The notes under the pieces: model-generated
What the model was told of the DNA's origin: nothing
Database searches by the model: none
What the model saw: only the letters and a program-made list of their open reading frames with translations
Made by a program: the position numbers and the translations under genes
Shown here: positions 1 to 8,718 of the stretch, one piece after another
How positions within the stretch are numbered: the first letter of the stretch is position 1
Layout: every line of letters begins with the position of its first letter
Assembly: GCA_945952225.1 (NCBI GenBank)
Contig: CAMFHP010000092.1
Coordinates: forward strand, 1 to 35,681
Direction: 5' to 3'
DNA: 35,681 nucleotides
DNA from: an uncultured Myxococcaceae bacterium
Lineage (GTDB): Bacteria; Myxococcota_A; Polyangia; Polyangiales; Ga0077539

Positions 1-1280
1 GCGCCGGGTCGGGCGGCAGGGCGGGCAGGCGGACGTGCACCGGGCCGACCGGGGCGCGCGGGGGGCGCCGCCGCAGGGATCGCGCACGGCGGAATGAGGC
101 TCACGTGGAGCCCCTCGTCGGTGCTCATGCCCTCGCCATCGATCGCGGCGTAGGCATCGAAGCGCAGGCACGCGTGCGGCGTCACGGCGGGCTCGGCGGT
201 GCCACCGAGCGCGGCGGTGTGCGCGGTGGTCGCCTCCGCGGGCGCGGTGAAGCGCGGCGTCGTGAGGCCGGTGCATCCGACGACGGCGCTCCAGCGCACG
301 CCGAGGGGCTGCGAGGGGATCACGCACGCGTTGGGATCGACGGCCGTGGGTTCGGCGTTCTCGTCTTCTTCGACGCCCTGCATGACAGCCTCCGGCGGCG
401 GGCCGTAGAGCTCGGCGGGCGTCTCCTGCGCCTCGGGGAACGCGGCCACGACGGAGGCGCGGAGCTGATCCATCGTCCATCGCACGGCGGTCTCGCGGGC
501 CTCGGGGCTCTCGGCGTCGGCGACCTGCTGGTTCTCGAGCTCCCACCACGCGGTGAGGCCGCGGTTATGCAGCACGAAGAGCGCCTGGTTCACGTTGCGC
601 TCGGTGCCCTGGCGCACCATGTCGAGCGTGAACGCGAGCCGACGCGGCACCGCCGAGCGACCCGGAACAGGAATGTAGAAGTCCAGATTGTTGTTCTTGC
701 GGCAGTGGGCGCCGCGGCACTGCGGCGGCTCGTTCTCGAACTGCGCGTTGAAGTCCGGGTTCTGCTGCACGATGGGGCCGAAGCTCTGACCCCACCCGTT
801 GAGTCCGCCGAACACGCGCACCCAGCGGTTGAATCCGAGGCGCGCCCAGAGGCGCTGCCGCGCGGCGGTCTCGCGGAGCTCGGCCTCGCGGCGCTGACGC
901 TCTTCGTCTTCGCGGGCGCGGCGCTCGGCCTCCTGCTGTGCGCGGGCCTGCTCGAACACGCGGAGGCGCTGGCGCGCTTCGTCGGCGTGGGGGCCGCGCT
1001 CGAACGCGTGGAGGTACTCGTTGAGCCCGTCGACGGAGCTGCGGTGGTCGGCCCAGAAGTCTTCTTCCGCGGCGTCGACCACGCCGTGCACCTCGTGGGC
1101 GAAGGCGCCGTTGGGGCGCTCGGCGAGGTAGCGGCTGCCCGAGGCGAGGCGATCGGGGCCCGGCGCTTCGTAGCGGTACGCGCGGTAGAGGGCGTAGTCC
1201 GCGGGCGACGAGAAGATCGAACATCCGCCGGCGAGGGCGGCGGCGCCCGCGAGGAGCGCGAGGGTCGTGGTGCTACGCAT
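1..1280 (-). CDS. Lipoprotein with central charged coil, 3' end cut by window edge
   Basis: The reading frame runs from ATG at 1280 to the left edge without a stop, so the C-terminus is missing; about 426 residues are visible. The start has a lipoprotein signal (hydrophobic stretch ending ALAGGC), so it is probably exported and lipid-anchored. After an N-terminal part of about 110 residues there is a charged Glu/Arg/Gln-rich segment (about residues 115-160) likely to form a helix or coiled coil, then a Trp/Gly-rich part with a Cys pair (QCRGAHC), and a Pro/Ala-rich visible end. A GAGGAG ribosome site (1291-1296) lies 10 nt before the ATG. It is the third gene of a minus-strand operon, 14 nt after its neighbour. 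I do not recognise the family. Export is inferred from the signal; the function is unknown. Confidence 0.75.
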   Translation of the reverse strand, partial: MRSTTTLALLAGAAALAGGCSIFSSPADYALYRAYRYEAPGPDRLASGSRYLAERPNGAFAHEVHGVVDAAEEDFWADHRSSVDGLNEYLHAFERGPHADEARQRLRVFEQARAQQEAERRAREDEERQRREAELRETAARQRLWARLGFNRWVRVFGGLNGWGQSFGPIVQQNPDFNAQFENEPPQCRGAHCRKNNNLDFYIPVPGRSAVPRRLAFTLDMVRQGTERNVNQALFVLHNRGLTAWWELENQQVADAESPEARETAVRWTMDQLRASVVAAFPEAQETPAELYGPPPEAVMQGVEEDENAEPTAVDPNACVIPSQPLGVRWSAVVGCTGLTTPRFTAPAEATTAHTAALGGTAEPAVTPHACLRFDAYAAIDGEGMSTDEGLHVSLIPPCAIPAAAPPARPGRPGARPPARPAARPG

Positions 1281-1294
1281 GACGGCGGGGCTCC

Positions 1295-1792
1295 TCACTG
1301 CACGCACACCGCGAGGCACTGCCCCGGGGGCTGGCGGATCACGTCGGCGATGCCGTCGCAGCTCAGCGCGTTGATGGCGTGACCGCAGGTCTGCACGTCC
1401 TGCTCGGAGGCGCCCGCGTAGCGCGAGCCGTAGTTCGCGCAGCTGTGCGGGCACGCGCTGCTGCCGAAGATGTCCTGCCGGAGCTGGCCGCGGAGGCACT
1501 GCTGGTAGGCCTGCTGGCTGTCGTTCACGCAGTCGGCGCCGGCGCCGCGCAGCGAGAGGCAGAGCACGCCGCACTCGCGAAGGCGCAAGCACATGTTCGC
1601 GCAGAGCCCCTGCTCGAAGTAGTCGTACTGCTGCTCGTCGGGGTTGCCCGGGAGCGGCGAGTTCGCGAGGCTTCCGCCGCATCCGCCGACGTCGCCGGGC
1701 GTGGGGCCCGCGAGAAAGAGCGCCGACAGCACCACGAGCCAGAGGGCCGACGCGGCGCGCGCGCGGCGGGGCTTGTTCGTCGAGTCGTTCAC
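1295..1792 (-). CDS. Exported Cys-rich protein with four CX3C motifs
   Basis: This is a 165-residue protein with a basic N-terminus (KPRRAR), a hydrophobic segment at about 14-29 and then a VGGC sequence that could be a lipobox. The remaining part has 12 cysteines, eight of them in four CX3C motifs (CANMC, CGVLC, CPHSC, CLAVC), which suggests helical hairpins held by disulfides outside the cytoplasm. The GTG start overlaps the stop of the upstream gene in a GTGA, so translation is probably coupled. The next gene follows after 14 nt. I do not recognise a family. An extracytoplasmic, disulfide-rich structural or binding role is an inference. Confidence 0.8.
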   Translation of the reverse strand: MNDSTNKPRRARAASALWLVVLSALFLAGPTPGDVGGCGGSLANSPLPGNPDEQQYDYFEQGLCANMCLRLRECGVLCLSLRGAGADCVNDSQQAYQQCLRGQLRQDIFGSSACPHSCANYGSRYAGASEQDVQTCGHAINALSCDGIADVIRQPPGQCLAVCVQ

Positions 1793-2481
1793 GGCAGCAC
1801 CTCGTAGTCGACCATCACGCCGAGGCCGCCGCCGACGATCGGAAACACGATCCGCGAGTCACCAAAGTACACGTCGAAGATGCCCTCGGCGGTGATCGCG
1901 ATGCCCGAGGTCACATAGAACGCAGCGCCGACGCCCACCTCGACGCCGAGGCCCAGCGTCGGGCAGTAGCCCGCGCTCGGCACGGGCAGCGTCGTGCGGT
2001 TGAGGCTGTAGCCGTACCCGGGAAAGCCGTTGTCGGCGCGCACGCGATCCGCCGCGCACGCACCCCGCGTGAGCAGGAACGGGATCTCGACGCGGCCCGA
2101 CACGCCGAAGCGCGGCGAGAGGCGACGCATCACCTGCCAGCCGGGCTGAAAGGCCACCTGCGCGCCGGTCGCGTCGAGGCCGAGCTGCACGCCGAGCGAG
2201 GGTCCCATCGTGAAGCCCGCGACGTGGAGGAACTGGTAGCTCCCCTGGAGCAGCGGCGAGATCGGCGCGAGCGTGCCCGCGGCGTACGGGTCGTTGAGCC
2301 GTGCGCCCACCGTGGCTTCGGCGCGCACGACGATGTGGCGCTCGTTGGGATAGAGCCGCCACGACCCCGCAGAGCCCGCAGAGGCAGCGCCGGGTTCCGT
2401 TTCATCGGGGGCCGTCTGCGCGGCCGCTGGATGCGCTGCGAGCACGAGCGCCGCAGCGAAAAACAAAGTTCGCGATCTCAC
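1789..2481 (-). CDS. Probable outer-membrane beta-barrel-like exported protein
   Basis: This 230-residue protein has a Sec signal peptide (hydrophobic core, then HPAAAQ as a likely cleavage site) and a short Asp/Glu/Ala linker. The rest is Gly-rich, with alternating hydrophobic and polar strands such as LGLGVEVGVGAAFYV and a last strand ending VMVDYEVLP. That pattern resembles small outer-membrane beta-barrels. Two cysteines near residues 145 and 180 may form a disulfide. The start is GTG at 2481 with a TACCAT hexamer 9 nt upstream, which suggests a leaderless or nearly leaderless transcript. It is the first gene of a three-gene envelope operon. The barrel assignment comes from composition and pattern only. 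Confidence 0.8.
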   Translation of the reverse strand: MRSRTLFFAAALVLAAHPAAAQTAPDETEPGAASAGSAGSWRLYPNERHIVVRAEATVGARLNDPYAAGTLAPISPLLQGSYQFLHVAGFTMGPSLGVQLGLDATGAQVAFQPGWQVMRRLSPRFGVSGRVEIPFLLTRGACAADRVRADNGFPGYGYSLNRTTLPVPSAGYCPTLGLGVEVGVGAAFYVTSGIAITAEGIFDVYFGDSRIVFPIVGGGLGVMVDYEVLP

Positions 2482-2490
2482 CGTGCGCGC

Positions 2491-2496
2491 ATGGTA
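2491..2496 (-). promoter_or_regulatory. -10 hexamer TACCAT of the 2481-to-1 operon
   Basis: TACCAT on the minus strand ends 9 nt before the GTG at 2481. With usual -10 to +1 spacing, transcription would begin within about 3 nt of the start codon. It is one of a set of TANNNT hexamers at the same place before other genes here. Confidence 0.45.
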
Positions 2497-2570
2497 GACA
2501 CGCCCCGCTCCCGCGCGTCAACGCTTGTGTGCGGCGCCGAACCGCGCGCGACGACCGCCCTCCATCGACC

Positions 2571-3203
2571 ATGATGAGCCGACGATTTCTGCCCTTCGCG
2601 ATCGCCGCGACGCTCTTCTCGGGATGCCCCGGATGCCCCGACGAGAAGCCCTCCGCGACCCCCGCTGCCGATGCGTCCGTCGACGCTGCGCGCGACGCGG
2701 GTGGACGCGCTCGAAGGGGCCGACGTCGACGCGGCGTGCGCGTGGCGGCGAACACCAACGCGCGCACCAACGCCGACCCGCAGGCGCCCGCACAACCCGA
2801 GGATGAGGCCGACGACATGCCGCGTCCGCGCATCACCGAGACGGGGCCGATGCTGCCCGAAAATCTCGGTCCTGCGCCCGAGGTGAACTACGACATGGGC
2901 GGCGCGGGAGAGGGCCCGCTCGGCATCGCACCGGAGCAGGTGACGCGCGGCATGAACCCGCTCATGGGCCGCCTCGGGAACTGCGCCGCGGCCACCACCG
3001 ACGACCAGGGCAACGGCCCGCACGGTCGCGTGAGCGTTCGTCTGCGCATCCGCAACGACGGGCGTCCCATCGCGGCGCGCGTGAGCGGTGGAGGCGGGCC
3101 GCCGGAGTTCATCACGTGCGTGCGTCGCGTGGTGGCGTCGGCGCGCTTCGAGTCGTTTCGCGGGCCCGACGCGATGGTGGGCTGGGGCTTCGACGTCGAC
3201 TGA
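2571..3203 (+). CDS. Lipoprotein with AgmX/TonB-C-like C-terminal domain
   Basis: I place the start at ATG 2571 (a second ATG follows at once) because a lipoprotein signal begins there: a short hydrophobic stretch ending FSGC. An upstream extension in the same frame would be Arg-rich non-coding sequence and would overlap the divergent gene. The 210-residue product has a Cys/Pro/Asp linker, an Arg-rich patch (about 45-55), a low-complexity part, and a C-terminal domain (about 130-210). That domain has GRVSVRLRI, then a conserved-looking Cys in ITCVRRVVASARF. This arrangement matches the AgmX/PglI or TonB C-terminal type found often in myxobacterial envelope proteins, used there for protein contacts. 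The family call is from memory of the motif and needs a profile search. Confidence 0.75.
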   Translation: MMSRRFLPFAIAATLFSGCPGCPDEKPSATPAADASVDAARDAGGRARRGRRRRGVRVAANTNARTNADPQAPAQPEDEADDMPRPRITETGPMLPENLGPAPEVNYDMGGAGEGPLGIAPEQVTRGMNPLMGRLGNCAAATTDDQGNGPHGRVSVRLRIRNDGRPIAARVSGGGGPPEFITCVRRVVASARFESFRGPDAMVGWGFDVD

Positions 3204-3263
3204 CCGTCGCGCGCATTTCGCCTGCCCCGATGGACGCGTGGTAGTGCACCGGCGACGTACGCC

Positions 3264-3755
3264 ATGAAGCTCCTCCTCGCTCTCACCGCGCTCCTCGCGG
3301 CCGCGTGCAGCGGCGCGACGCACCAGGCATCGTCTCACGCGATGCGTCCGCTCGAACGGGTGCGCGCGCTGGGCATCATTCACGACGCGCTCCGCACGCA
3401 GGGCCTCGCACCGCAGGCCGGACGCGCCGTGCATGTCGTCGGGCGCAAGGTGGTCGACTGCGACGTGCACGTGGGCGCCACGCGCGACTGCGTGGAGTAC
3501 CTCAACGACGCGGATCGCACGCGCTACGGGCCGGCCATTCCCGCGCATGCGACGCCCGATGCGCTCGTGGTCGTGGCGGGCGCCGAGGGAGACGTCGGCG
3601 CGCACGTGCTCGCCCTCGACGACCGGGATTTTCTCTACGAGCCCGACCCCGATCGCACGGGACCCGGCGCGCCCTCGGTGGGCGAGGTCGAAGACCGTCT
3701 GCGCCGCGTGGTGATCGACTTCGCCGTGTGGCTCCGCACGCAGCCCTCGCGGTGA
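3264..3755 (+). CDS. Small lipoprotein of unknown function
   Basis: This 163-residue protein starts with a short lipoprotein signal ending LLAAAC (Cys at about 15). The mature part is predicted soluble, with two further cysteines close together (VDCDVHVGATRDC) that could form a disulfide. A loosely conserved-looking strand region (DALVVVAGAEGDVGAHVLALDD) is followed by a C-terminal helix. It lies 60 nt after the preceding lipoprotein and 73 nt before the phosphoesterase gene. A TAGTGC hexamer at 3242-3247 is a possible -10. I do not recognise the family. Confidence 0.78.
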   Translation: MKLLLALTALLAAACSGATHQASSHAMRPLERVRALGIIHDALRTQGLAPQAGRAVHVVGRKVVDCDVHVGATRDCVEYLNDADRTRYGPAIPAHATPDALVVVAGAEGDVGAHVLALDDRDFLYEPDPDRTGPGAPSVGEVEDRLRRVVIDFAVWLRTQPSR

Positions 3756-3814
3756 GCCTCGCGCCCGGGCGGTGAATGTCCGCTGCGGGTTCGCGGCGCG
3801 GCGCGCGGCGGGAC

Positions 3815-3820
3815 TACGAT
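3815..3820 (+). promoter_or_regulatory. -10 hexamer TACGAT before the phosphoesterase gene
   Basis: TACGAT ends 8 nt before ATG 3829, the spacing expected if transcription starts at or next to the start codon. It supports ATG 3829 over the frame's upstream ATG at 3772. No clear -35 element is seen. Confidence 0.5.
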
Positions 3821-3828
3821 GCGCCGCG

Positions 3829-6264
3829 ATGAAGATCCTCCACGTCTCCGACCTGCACATCACCGCGCCCGACGAGACGCTGGAGAGCGTGTGGAACGGC
3901 CCGAGCTCCGTGCTCGACGAGGGCACCTTCGACTTCGTGATCGTGAGCGGCGACCTCGCCCAGCGCGCGTCGGAGCCCGAGTACGCGCGGCTTCTGGAGT
4001 TCGCGCGCACACGGCTCCTCAAGCTCCTCACGCCGAAGCACAACCGCGAGCGGGCGCGGGTGATCTTCGTGCCAGGCAACCACGACGTCGATTGGGAGGC
4101 GCCCATCGGCGACGAGGTTCCCCTCGCGGACTATGTGAAGTCGGAAGGGGTGCGCGACCCGCGGCGGTTTCTGACAGAGCTCCAGCGTGCGCCCGACCGC
4201 GCGGGTGCGCGTCACGTCATCGCGGCGGACGGATCGAATCGCATCGTGCGCATCGATCCCGAGCGCTACCGACAGCGCTTTCACAACCTGCAGACGCACC
4301 TGCTCACGCCCTTCTACGAGCACGGAATGGCAGGGCCGAGCCGCCCCTTCGACCTCACCTCGCCCGACGATGCAGACCACTGGTCGGCGCACGTCTTCGC
4401 CGACGAGGGCGTGGCGTTCTACGGCTTCAATTCGTGCCATCGCAATGACCGCCACTGGCACGGCGCGACGATCAGTCGACTCGCGATCATTCGCGCCGCC
4501 GAGCACGCACGCACGCACGCGCGGAAGCTGTTGCGCGTCGCCGTGTGGCACCACGGGATCACCGGCGAGCCCGGACGACCCGATCACCTCACGCTGCTCG
4601 ACATCGGCGAGCTGCACAACGCGGGCTTTCGCATCGGGTTCCACGGACACACCCATGAGGCCGCGGGTGAGATTCTCGATCGCTTCTTCGGAGACCGTTT
4701 TGTGGTGGTGAGCACCGGATCCATCGGCGCGCGGTCCGAGGAGCGTCCCGACGCGGTGGGCCGACAGTTCTCGATCGTGAAGCTCTTTCCCGGTCAGGCG
4801 AACGTCGAGGTGTGGGAGCGCCGCAACGTCGGGGTGTTTCGCCGTGCGGGGGAGCCGCGCTTCTACCTCCTGCCGCAGGGCGATGGCCGCCGTCCGCGCA
4901 TCAGCCGCGCGGGGGCGCATCGGCGTGAGATCCACGTGCACTCCACGGGCATCGCCGACGTGCGCGTGCAGATCGACGACCTCACCGTCGAGGGAGGGCT
5001 CACGCTCGCGGTGATTCCCAAGCACGCGGGCATGGTGTGGGCGCCCAACGATGCCGAGACGCACCGCGGGCTCTGGCGCGTCGTGCGCGACGACCGCCCC
5101 GACGGCACCGTGCGCTACGCCCTCGCGGCCAACGAGGCCTTTACCGAATCGCTCACGTGGAGCTACTCCATCTCGAACGCGCACCTGCTCGCAGCCGAGG
5201 AGCTCCGGTTCGTGACGCGCGACGAGCGCATGCGCCCGGGTGATGTGCACCTCGACGAAGAGGAGTACCGCTCGCACGAGGTCCACATCCCGACGGATCG
5301 CCTCACGATCTCGATCACCTACGACCCGTCGCTGCCGGGCATCGACCCGCAGAGCGTGCGACCCATCGTCGATCACCGACGCACCGAGGGAGGCAACGAG
5401 TGGTGGGAGTCGGTGCCGCGCGACGCCTTCCGCTCGCTGTTTCGTGTCACCGCGCAGGAGAGCCATCGCGTCGTGTGCGAGGTCGACGCGCCGCTCCTCG
5501 ATCACCGCTACACCGTCGCGTATCGCCTTCGCCCGCGCGTGTCGTCGGCGCACGACCGCGAGGCCGAGTTCATCGCCCGCGCGGTGCTCGAACGAACCCG
5601 CAGCGAGCGCACCGGCGCGCACGGTCTCTCGGAGCTTCTCAGCCGCACCCTCGACGAGGGCATCGCGAGTGTGTTCCCCGACTCGGAGCTCACCGCGCTC
5701 TCGGTGGTCGGCTTCGTGTGGCACCCCGAGGAGCGCCACCTCCTCGCAGCGTACGGGCGCCTCAACAACTCACACTGGGGCACGCGCTTCTCGTTCGGCG
5801 CGGGCGTCGCCGGTCACGCGTTCCGCTTCGCGTCGACGGCCACGTGGCACCAGCGGCGCAGGGCCAAGAGCTCGCTGATCTATCGTCCGAGCGTCGAGGG
5901 GCAGCACATCTACGGCACCGAGCACCCGCACCAGTGGATCGTGTGCGTGCCCATTCTCGCGCTCTCGGGGGAGGCGATCGGCGTGGTGAGCTTCGGCAGC
6001 CGCGAGGCCAACTCCGACGTGGAGTTCACCCTCGCGAGCTACGCCGAGCACCCGAGCGATGCGCGCTCGCAGCTCGAACAGAACCTCCGCTTCGCCGTGA
6101 ACTACGCCTTCTGGGAGGCGCTCGCGCCGCCGAAGAACCCCGACGAGCGCGCGCCCGAGCTGCTCCTCCCCTCGGCGCTGGGCGAGTATGCGCAGCGGAT
6201 GGTGGCCTGGCTCGATCGGTCGGTGGAGAGCGAACCGCCGGACGCGGTGCCCAACGAGGGATGA
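3829..6264 (+). CDS. Calcineurin-like phosphoesterase with beta-rich middle and GAF-like C-terminus
   Basis: The product is 811 residues. Residues 1 to about 335 are a metallophosphoesterase with its full metal set: D8-x-H10, GD at 41-42, GNHD at 83-86, HH at 241-242 and GHTH at 273-276. The enzyme is therefore likely active on a phosphoester, perhaps a nucleotide. Residues of about 350-575 look beta-rich and match no family I know. Residues of about 580-730 look like a GAF domain (helix, strands, PILALSGEAIGVVSFGS near the end), which usually binds a small ligand. There is no signal peptide or membrane segment, so it should be cytosolic. ATG 3829 is chosen because DLH follows at once and a -10 hexamer precedes it. 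Ligand control of the phosphoesterase by the GAF-like part is my inference. Substrate is unknown. Confidence 0.85.
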   Translation: MKILHVSDLHITAPDETLESVWNGPSSVLDEGTFDFVIVSGDLAQRASEPEYARLLEFARTRLLKLLTPKHNRERARVIFVPGNHDVDWEAPIGDEVPLADYVKSEGVRDPRRFLTELQRAPDRAGARHVIAADGSNRIVRIDPERYRQRFHNLQTHLLTPFYEHGMAGPSRPFDLTSPDDADHWSAHVFADEGVAFYGFNSCHRNDRHWHGATISRLAIIRAAEHARTHARKLLRVAVWHHGITGEPGRPDHLTLLDIGELHNAGFRIGFHGHTHEAAGEILDRFFGDRFVVVSTGSIGARSEERPDAVGRQFSIVKLFPGQANVEVWERRNVGVFRRAGEPRFYLLPQGDGRRPRISRAGAHRREIHVHSTGIADVRVQIDDLTVEGGLTLAVIPKHAGMVWAPNDAETHRGLWRVVRDDRPDGTVRYALAANEAFTESLTWSYSISNAHLLAAEELRFVTRDERMRPGDVHLDEEEYRSHEVHIPTDRLTISITYDPSLPGIDPQSVRPIVDHRRTEGGNEWWESVPRDAFRSLFRVTAQESHRVVCEVDAPLLDHRYTVAYRLRPRVSSAHDREAEFIARAVLERTRSERTGAHGLSELLSRTLDEGIASVFPDSELTALSVVGFVWHPEERHLLAAYGRLNNSHWGTRFSFGAGVAGHAFRFASTATWHQRRRAKSSLIYRPSVEGQHIYGTEHPHQWIVCVPILALSGEAIGVVSFGSREANSDVEFTLASYAEHPSDARSQLEQNLRFAVNYAFWEALAPPKNPDERAPELLLPSALGEYAQRMVAWLDRSVESEPPDAVPNEG

Positions 6265-6280
6265 GCGCGCGGTGCGCTCA
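6262..6280. terminator. Hairpin made from the two facing stop codons
   Basis: TGAGCGC (6262-6268) and GCGCTCA (6274-6280) form a perfect 7-bp stem with a 5-nt loop. The left arm begins with the stop of the phosphoesterase gene and the right arm ends with the stop of the convergent membrane-protein gene. No T-run follows, so a bidirectional terminator role is inferred. Confidence 0.45.
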
Positions 6281-7213
6281 GTGGCAGCAGGACGACGACG
6301 TGGTGCAGCTCAGAAGAAACGCGCCCACCTGGAGCGCGCCCGAGGCCACGATCGCGACGAAGCCGAAGGCCACCGCGGCGCCGATCGCGCGACGGACGTG
6401 GGAGAGGTCTGCGGGCACGACGGCGATGGGTTCGTCCTGGCTGCGACCGCGGAAGGGCGCCGACGCGTCGACGGCCGCGGGATCGCCCGTGCGCACGATC
6501 ATGCGGTCGAGGGGCGGCGCCCACGCGAAGGCGGGCGCTTCCGTGCCCTGCGTGCGCGGCACCACCACGTAGGCGCTGTTGGGCGCCCCCATCGACGCGA
6601 AGAGCGACTGGAGGCGCATCACCCGCACGATCGCCGCGAGGGTCACGACCACGCCCGCGAACCCGAGGAGCGCGCTCGCCAGCGAGAGCGCCGGGATGCG
6701 GTAGTTCGCCATGCCCACGGCGCCCGCGAGCGAGAGCGCGAGGCCGCCCTCCATCGTGAGGCGCTGAGAGCCCAGGGCCGAGGGCTCACCGAGCGCGAGG
6801 CGCACGCGGCGGGTCCAGAGCGCGAAGGCCGCCCCGAAGGCGGCGCCGGTGGCCAGGCCGTAGATGCCGCCGAACAGCGTGGCGAGCACCATGCGGTCGC
6901 CGGAGAGCGCCGTGTCGGTCTCGTGCGCCGCGGCGAACGCGGCCGCGATGCCGAGGGGGATGCCGAGCCCGAGCGCCGTGGCGAACACCCGCAGCGCCGG
7001 ACGTCGCAGGTCGGAGCGCACCGCGAGGCGCGACACCGCGAGCGAGCCCGCCATGCCCGCGAGGGCGAAGAGTGCGACCACCCGCACGGGCGCATCGGCG
7101 TTGAAGAGGTGCTGGGCGAGGAGCGGCGTCAGCGATGCCGACGCGAGGAGGAAGAGCGCGCGGGTCGACGCGAGGGCGCCGCGCGCGGTCACGGTGGGCA
7201 GGAGGGTCGACAT
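6278..7213 (-). CDS. Multi-pass membrane protein of unknown function
   Basis: This is a 311-residue protein with about seven hydrophobic segments (roughly 12-35, 43-65, 75-97, 107-132, 155-172, 175-198 and 278-302). A soluble loop of about 75 residues (200-275) precedes the last segment. The C-terminus ends in a Cys/Ser-rich tail (SCTTSSSCCH). I see no catalytic motif or transporter signature. Its start is ATG 7213, 72 nt after the FecR-like gene, with which it may be co-transcribed. It ends head-on against the phosphoesterase gene. A similar helix-rich, Ala/Gly-rich protein lies at 15783-16619, but I could not show that they are related. Confidence 0.75.
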   Translation of the reverse strand: MSTLLPTVTARGALASTRALFLLASASLTPLLAQHLFNADAPVRVVALFALAGMAGSLAVSRLAVRSDLRRPALRVFATALGLGIPLGIAAAFAAAHETDTALSGDRMVLATLFGGIYGLATGAAFGAAFALWTRRVRLALGEPSALGSQRLTMEGGLALSLAGAVGMANYRIPALSLASALLGFAGVVVTLAAIVRVMRLQSLFASMGAPNSAYVVVPRTQGTEAPAFAWAPPLDRMIVRTGDPAAVDASAPFRGRSQDEPIAVVPADLSHVRRAIGAAVAFGFVAIVASGALQVGAFLLSCTTSSSCCH

Positions 7214-7285
7214 GGCACTTGATGTCGAGAGTGCCCCCGATCGTTGGGGCTGAACAGGGGCCGCTGCGACGATTCGCGAGGCCGG

Positions 7286-8704
7286 TCAGTCGCCCTGGGC
7301 GAGATCCTGCTCGAAGCTCTCGGCGCCGTTGATCGTGAAGCGGAAGCGCGCGCGGTTCACGCCGCGAGGCCAGTGGATCGCGGCGTTGTAGACCCCGCGC
7401 TCCGAGGCTTCGCGCACGGGATCGACGGTCACGCCCTGGTCGTTGGTGACCGTCACGTCGGCGTAGGGGACCCCGTGGCCTTCGGCGTCGCGAAGGCGCA
7501 GGCCGAGCACGCTCTCGCCCCACGACACGCCGCGCAGCGAGACCTCGCGCACGAGCGGTCCCGACTGCGCCGCGGTCACCGAGATGCCGCGGAGGTCGAA
7601 GCGCCCCGTGTCGGAGAGGCAGAAGAGCGCGTGCTCGCGGCCGGGCACGAGGGGAATCGGCGCTTCGACCGCGCGCGGCGGCGCACCATCGAGTCCGCAG
7701 CGGAATCCGTCGGGCACTTCGACGGTCGCGACGCGGCCCGGCGTGGCGCCCTCGGCGAGGCGACCCGGAACCACGCGCGGCGCCGCCACGAACACGTACG
7801 CCGTGGGCGACGCGGGGCCTTCGAAGCGCTCGGCGTCGAGGGCCATCACCCGCGCGTACCAGGGGCCCGCGGTGAGCTGTGCGCTCTCCCACCGGCGCGC
7901 GTCGGCGGGGCGGCGCTCGTTCACCACGAGGTCGTGAAAGTCGGCGTCGCGCGCGACCTGGAGGCGCCACGCGGCGGGCGCTGCGTTGCCGCGGAGTCCG
8001 TAGGCCACGGAGACCTCGACGGGCTCGCCGCCGGAGATGATCCGCGCGGGCGGCGTCGCGAGCCACGCGGGCGCCGCGGGGAGCGTGCGAATGGGCGTCG
8101 GCGGACGGCCGAACTCTTCGGTCACGCCCTGCCCCGCGCGGAGGATGTACTCGCGGGTGTTGGCCCGCACGCGGATGCGTCCGCGGTGCGTCGCGATGCG
8201 GGTGATGTGTCCGCCGAGATCCGCCGCGAGCATGGCGTCGGAGCGCCCCACGAAGACCGTCGTGGACGCGGTGCCCACGGGCATGAGCATCGCGGGATGT
8301 GCGGCCTGCTGCTCGCCCATGCGAATGCGCAGCACGCCGCGCTGGAGCGTCGTCGTGATCGACGGCGGCTGGTCCGGCGGCGAGGGTTGCGGCGAGGCGA
8401 ACATCATCATCGAAGAGCGCTCGTTGAGTTCGAGCGTGGTGCCGTTCGCGAGGCGCACTTCAGCGGCGGCGCCCTCCCCGACGACGACGCGCGCGCCGCG
8501 GGTGAGCACCTCACCGGCCGTCGCGGGGTGCGTCCCCTGCCCCGGCGCGGCGACCTCGACGGAGCCGCGGAACCACTGCATCGTGGCTTCGAGCACCATG
8601 CCGCGCGGCACACGCAGCGGCGGCGCGACGGGCCGTGAGGCCTGGGCGCGGAGTTCCGCGGGGGCGATGAGCGCCGAGAGGACGAGGGCGACGTGAACGC
8701 GCAT
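7286..8704 (-). CDS. Exported FecR-domain protein
   Basis: The 472-residue product has a signal peptide (cleavage likely near LRAQA). A FecR-type domain follows at about 45-200, recognisable from GEVLTRGARVVVGEG, a run of beta-strands with LANGTTLELNERS, and a later GRIRVRANTREYIL. In Fe-sensing systems FecR is a membrane anti-sigma regulator, but many myxobacterial exported FecR-domain proteins have no sigma partner, and none is seen here. The second half holds a repeat-like segment (AWRLQVARDADFHDLV) and an Ig-like or carboxypeptidase-regulatory-like part (DVTVTNDQGVTVD). An AGGAG ribosome site (8714-8718) lies 9 nt before the ATG. Envelope scaffold or binding protein is the most cautious call. 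Confidence 0.82.
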   Translation of the reverse strand: MRVHVALVLSALIAPAELRAQASRPVAPPLRVPRGMVLEATMQWFRGSVEVAAPGQGTHPATAGEVLTRGARVVVGEGAAAEVRLANGTTLELNERSSMMMFASPQPSPPDQPPSITTTLQRGVLRIRMGEQQAAHPAMLMPVGTASTTVFVGRSDAMLAADLGGHITRIATHRGRIRVRANTREYILRAGQGVTEEFGRPPTPIRTLPAAPAWLATPPARIISGGEPVEVSVAYGLRGNAAPAAWRLQVARDADFHDLVVNERRPADARRWESAQLTAGPWYARVMALDAERFEGPASPTAYVFVAAPRVVPGRLAEGATPGRVATVEVPDGFRCGLDGAPPRAVEAPIPLVPGREHALFCLSDTGRFDLRGISVTAAQSGPLVREVSLRGVSWGESVLGLRLRDAEGHGVPYADVTVTNDQGVTVDPVREASERGVYNAAIHWPRGVNRARFRFTINGAESFEQDLAQGD

Positions 8705-8713
8705 GGGCAGCGG

Positions 8714-8718
8714 CTCCT
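8714..8718 (-). promoter_or_regulatory. Ribosome binding site AGGAG of the FecR-domain gene
   Basis: AGGAG on the minus strand lies 9 nt before ATG 8704. It fixes the start and shows that this gene, unlike several neighbours, is made from a message with a leader. Confidence 0.6.
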
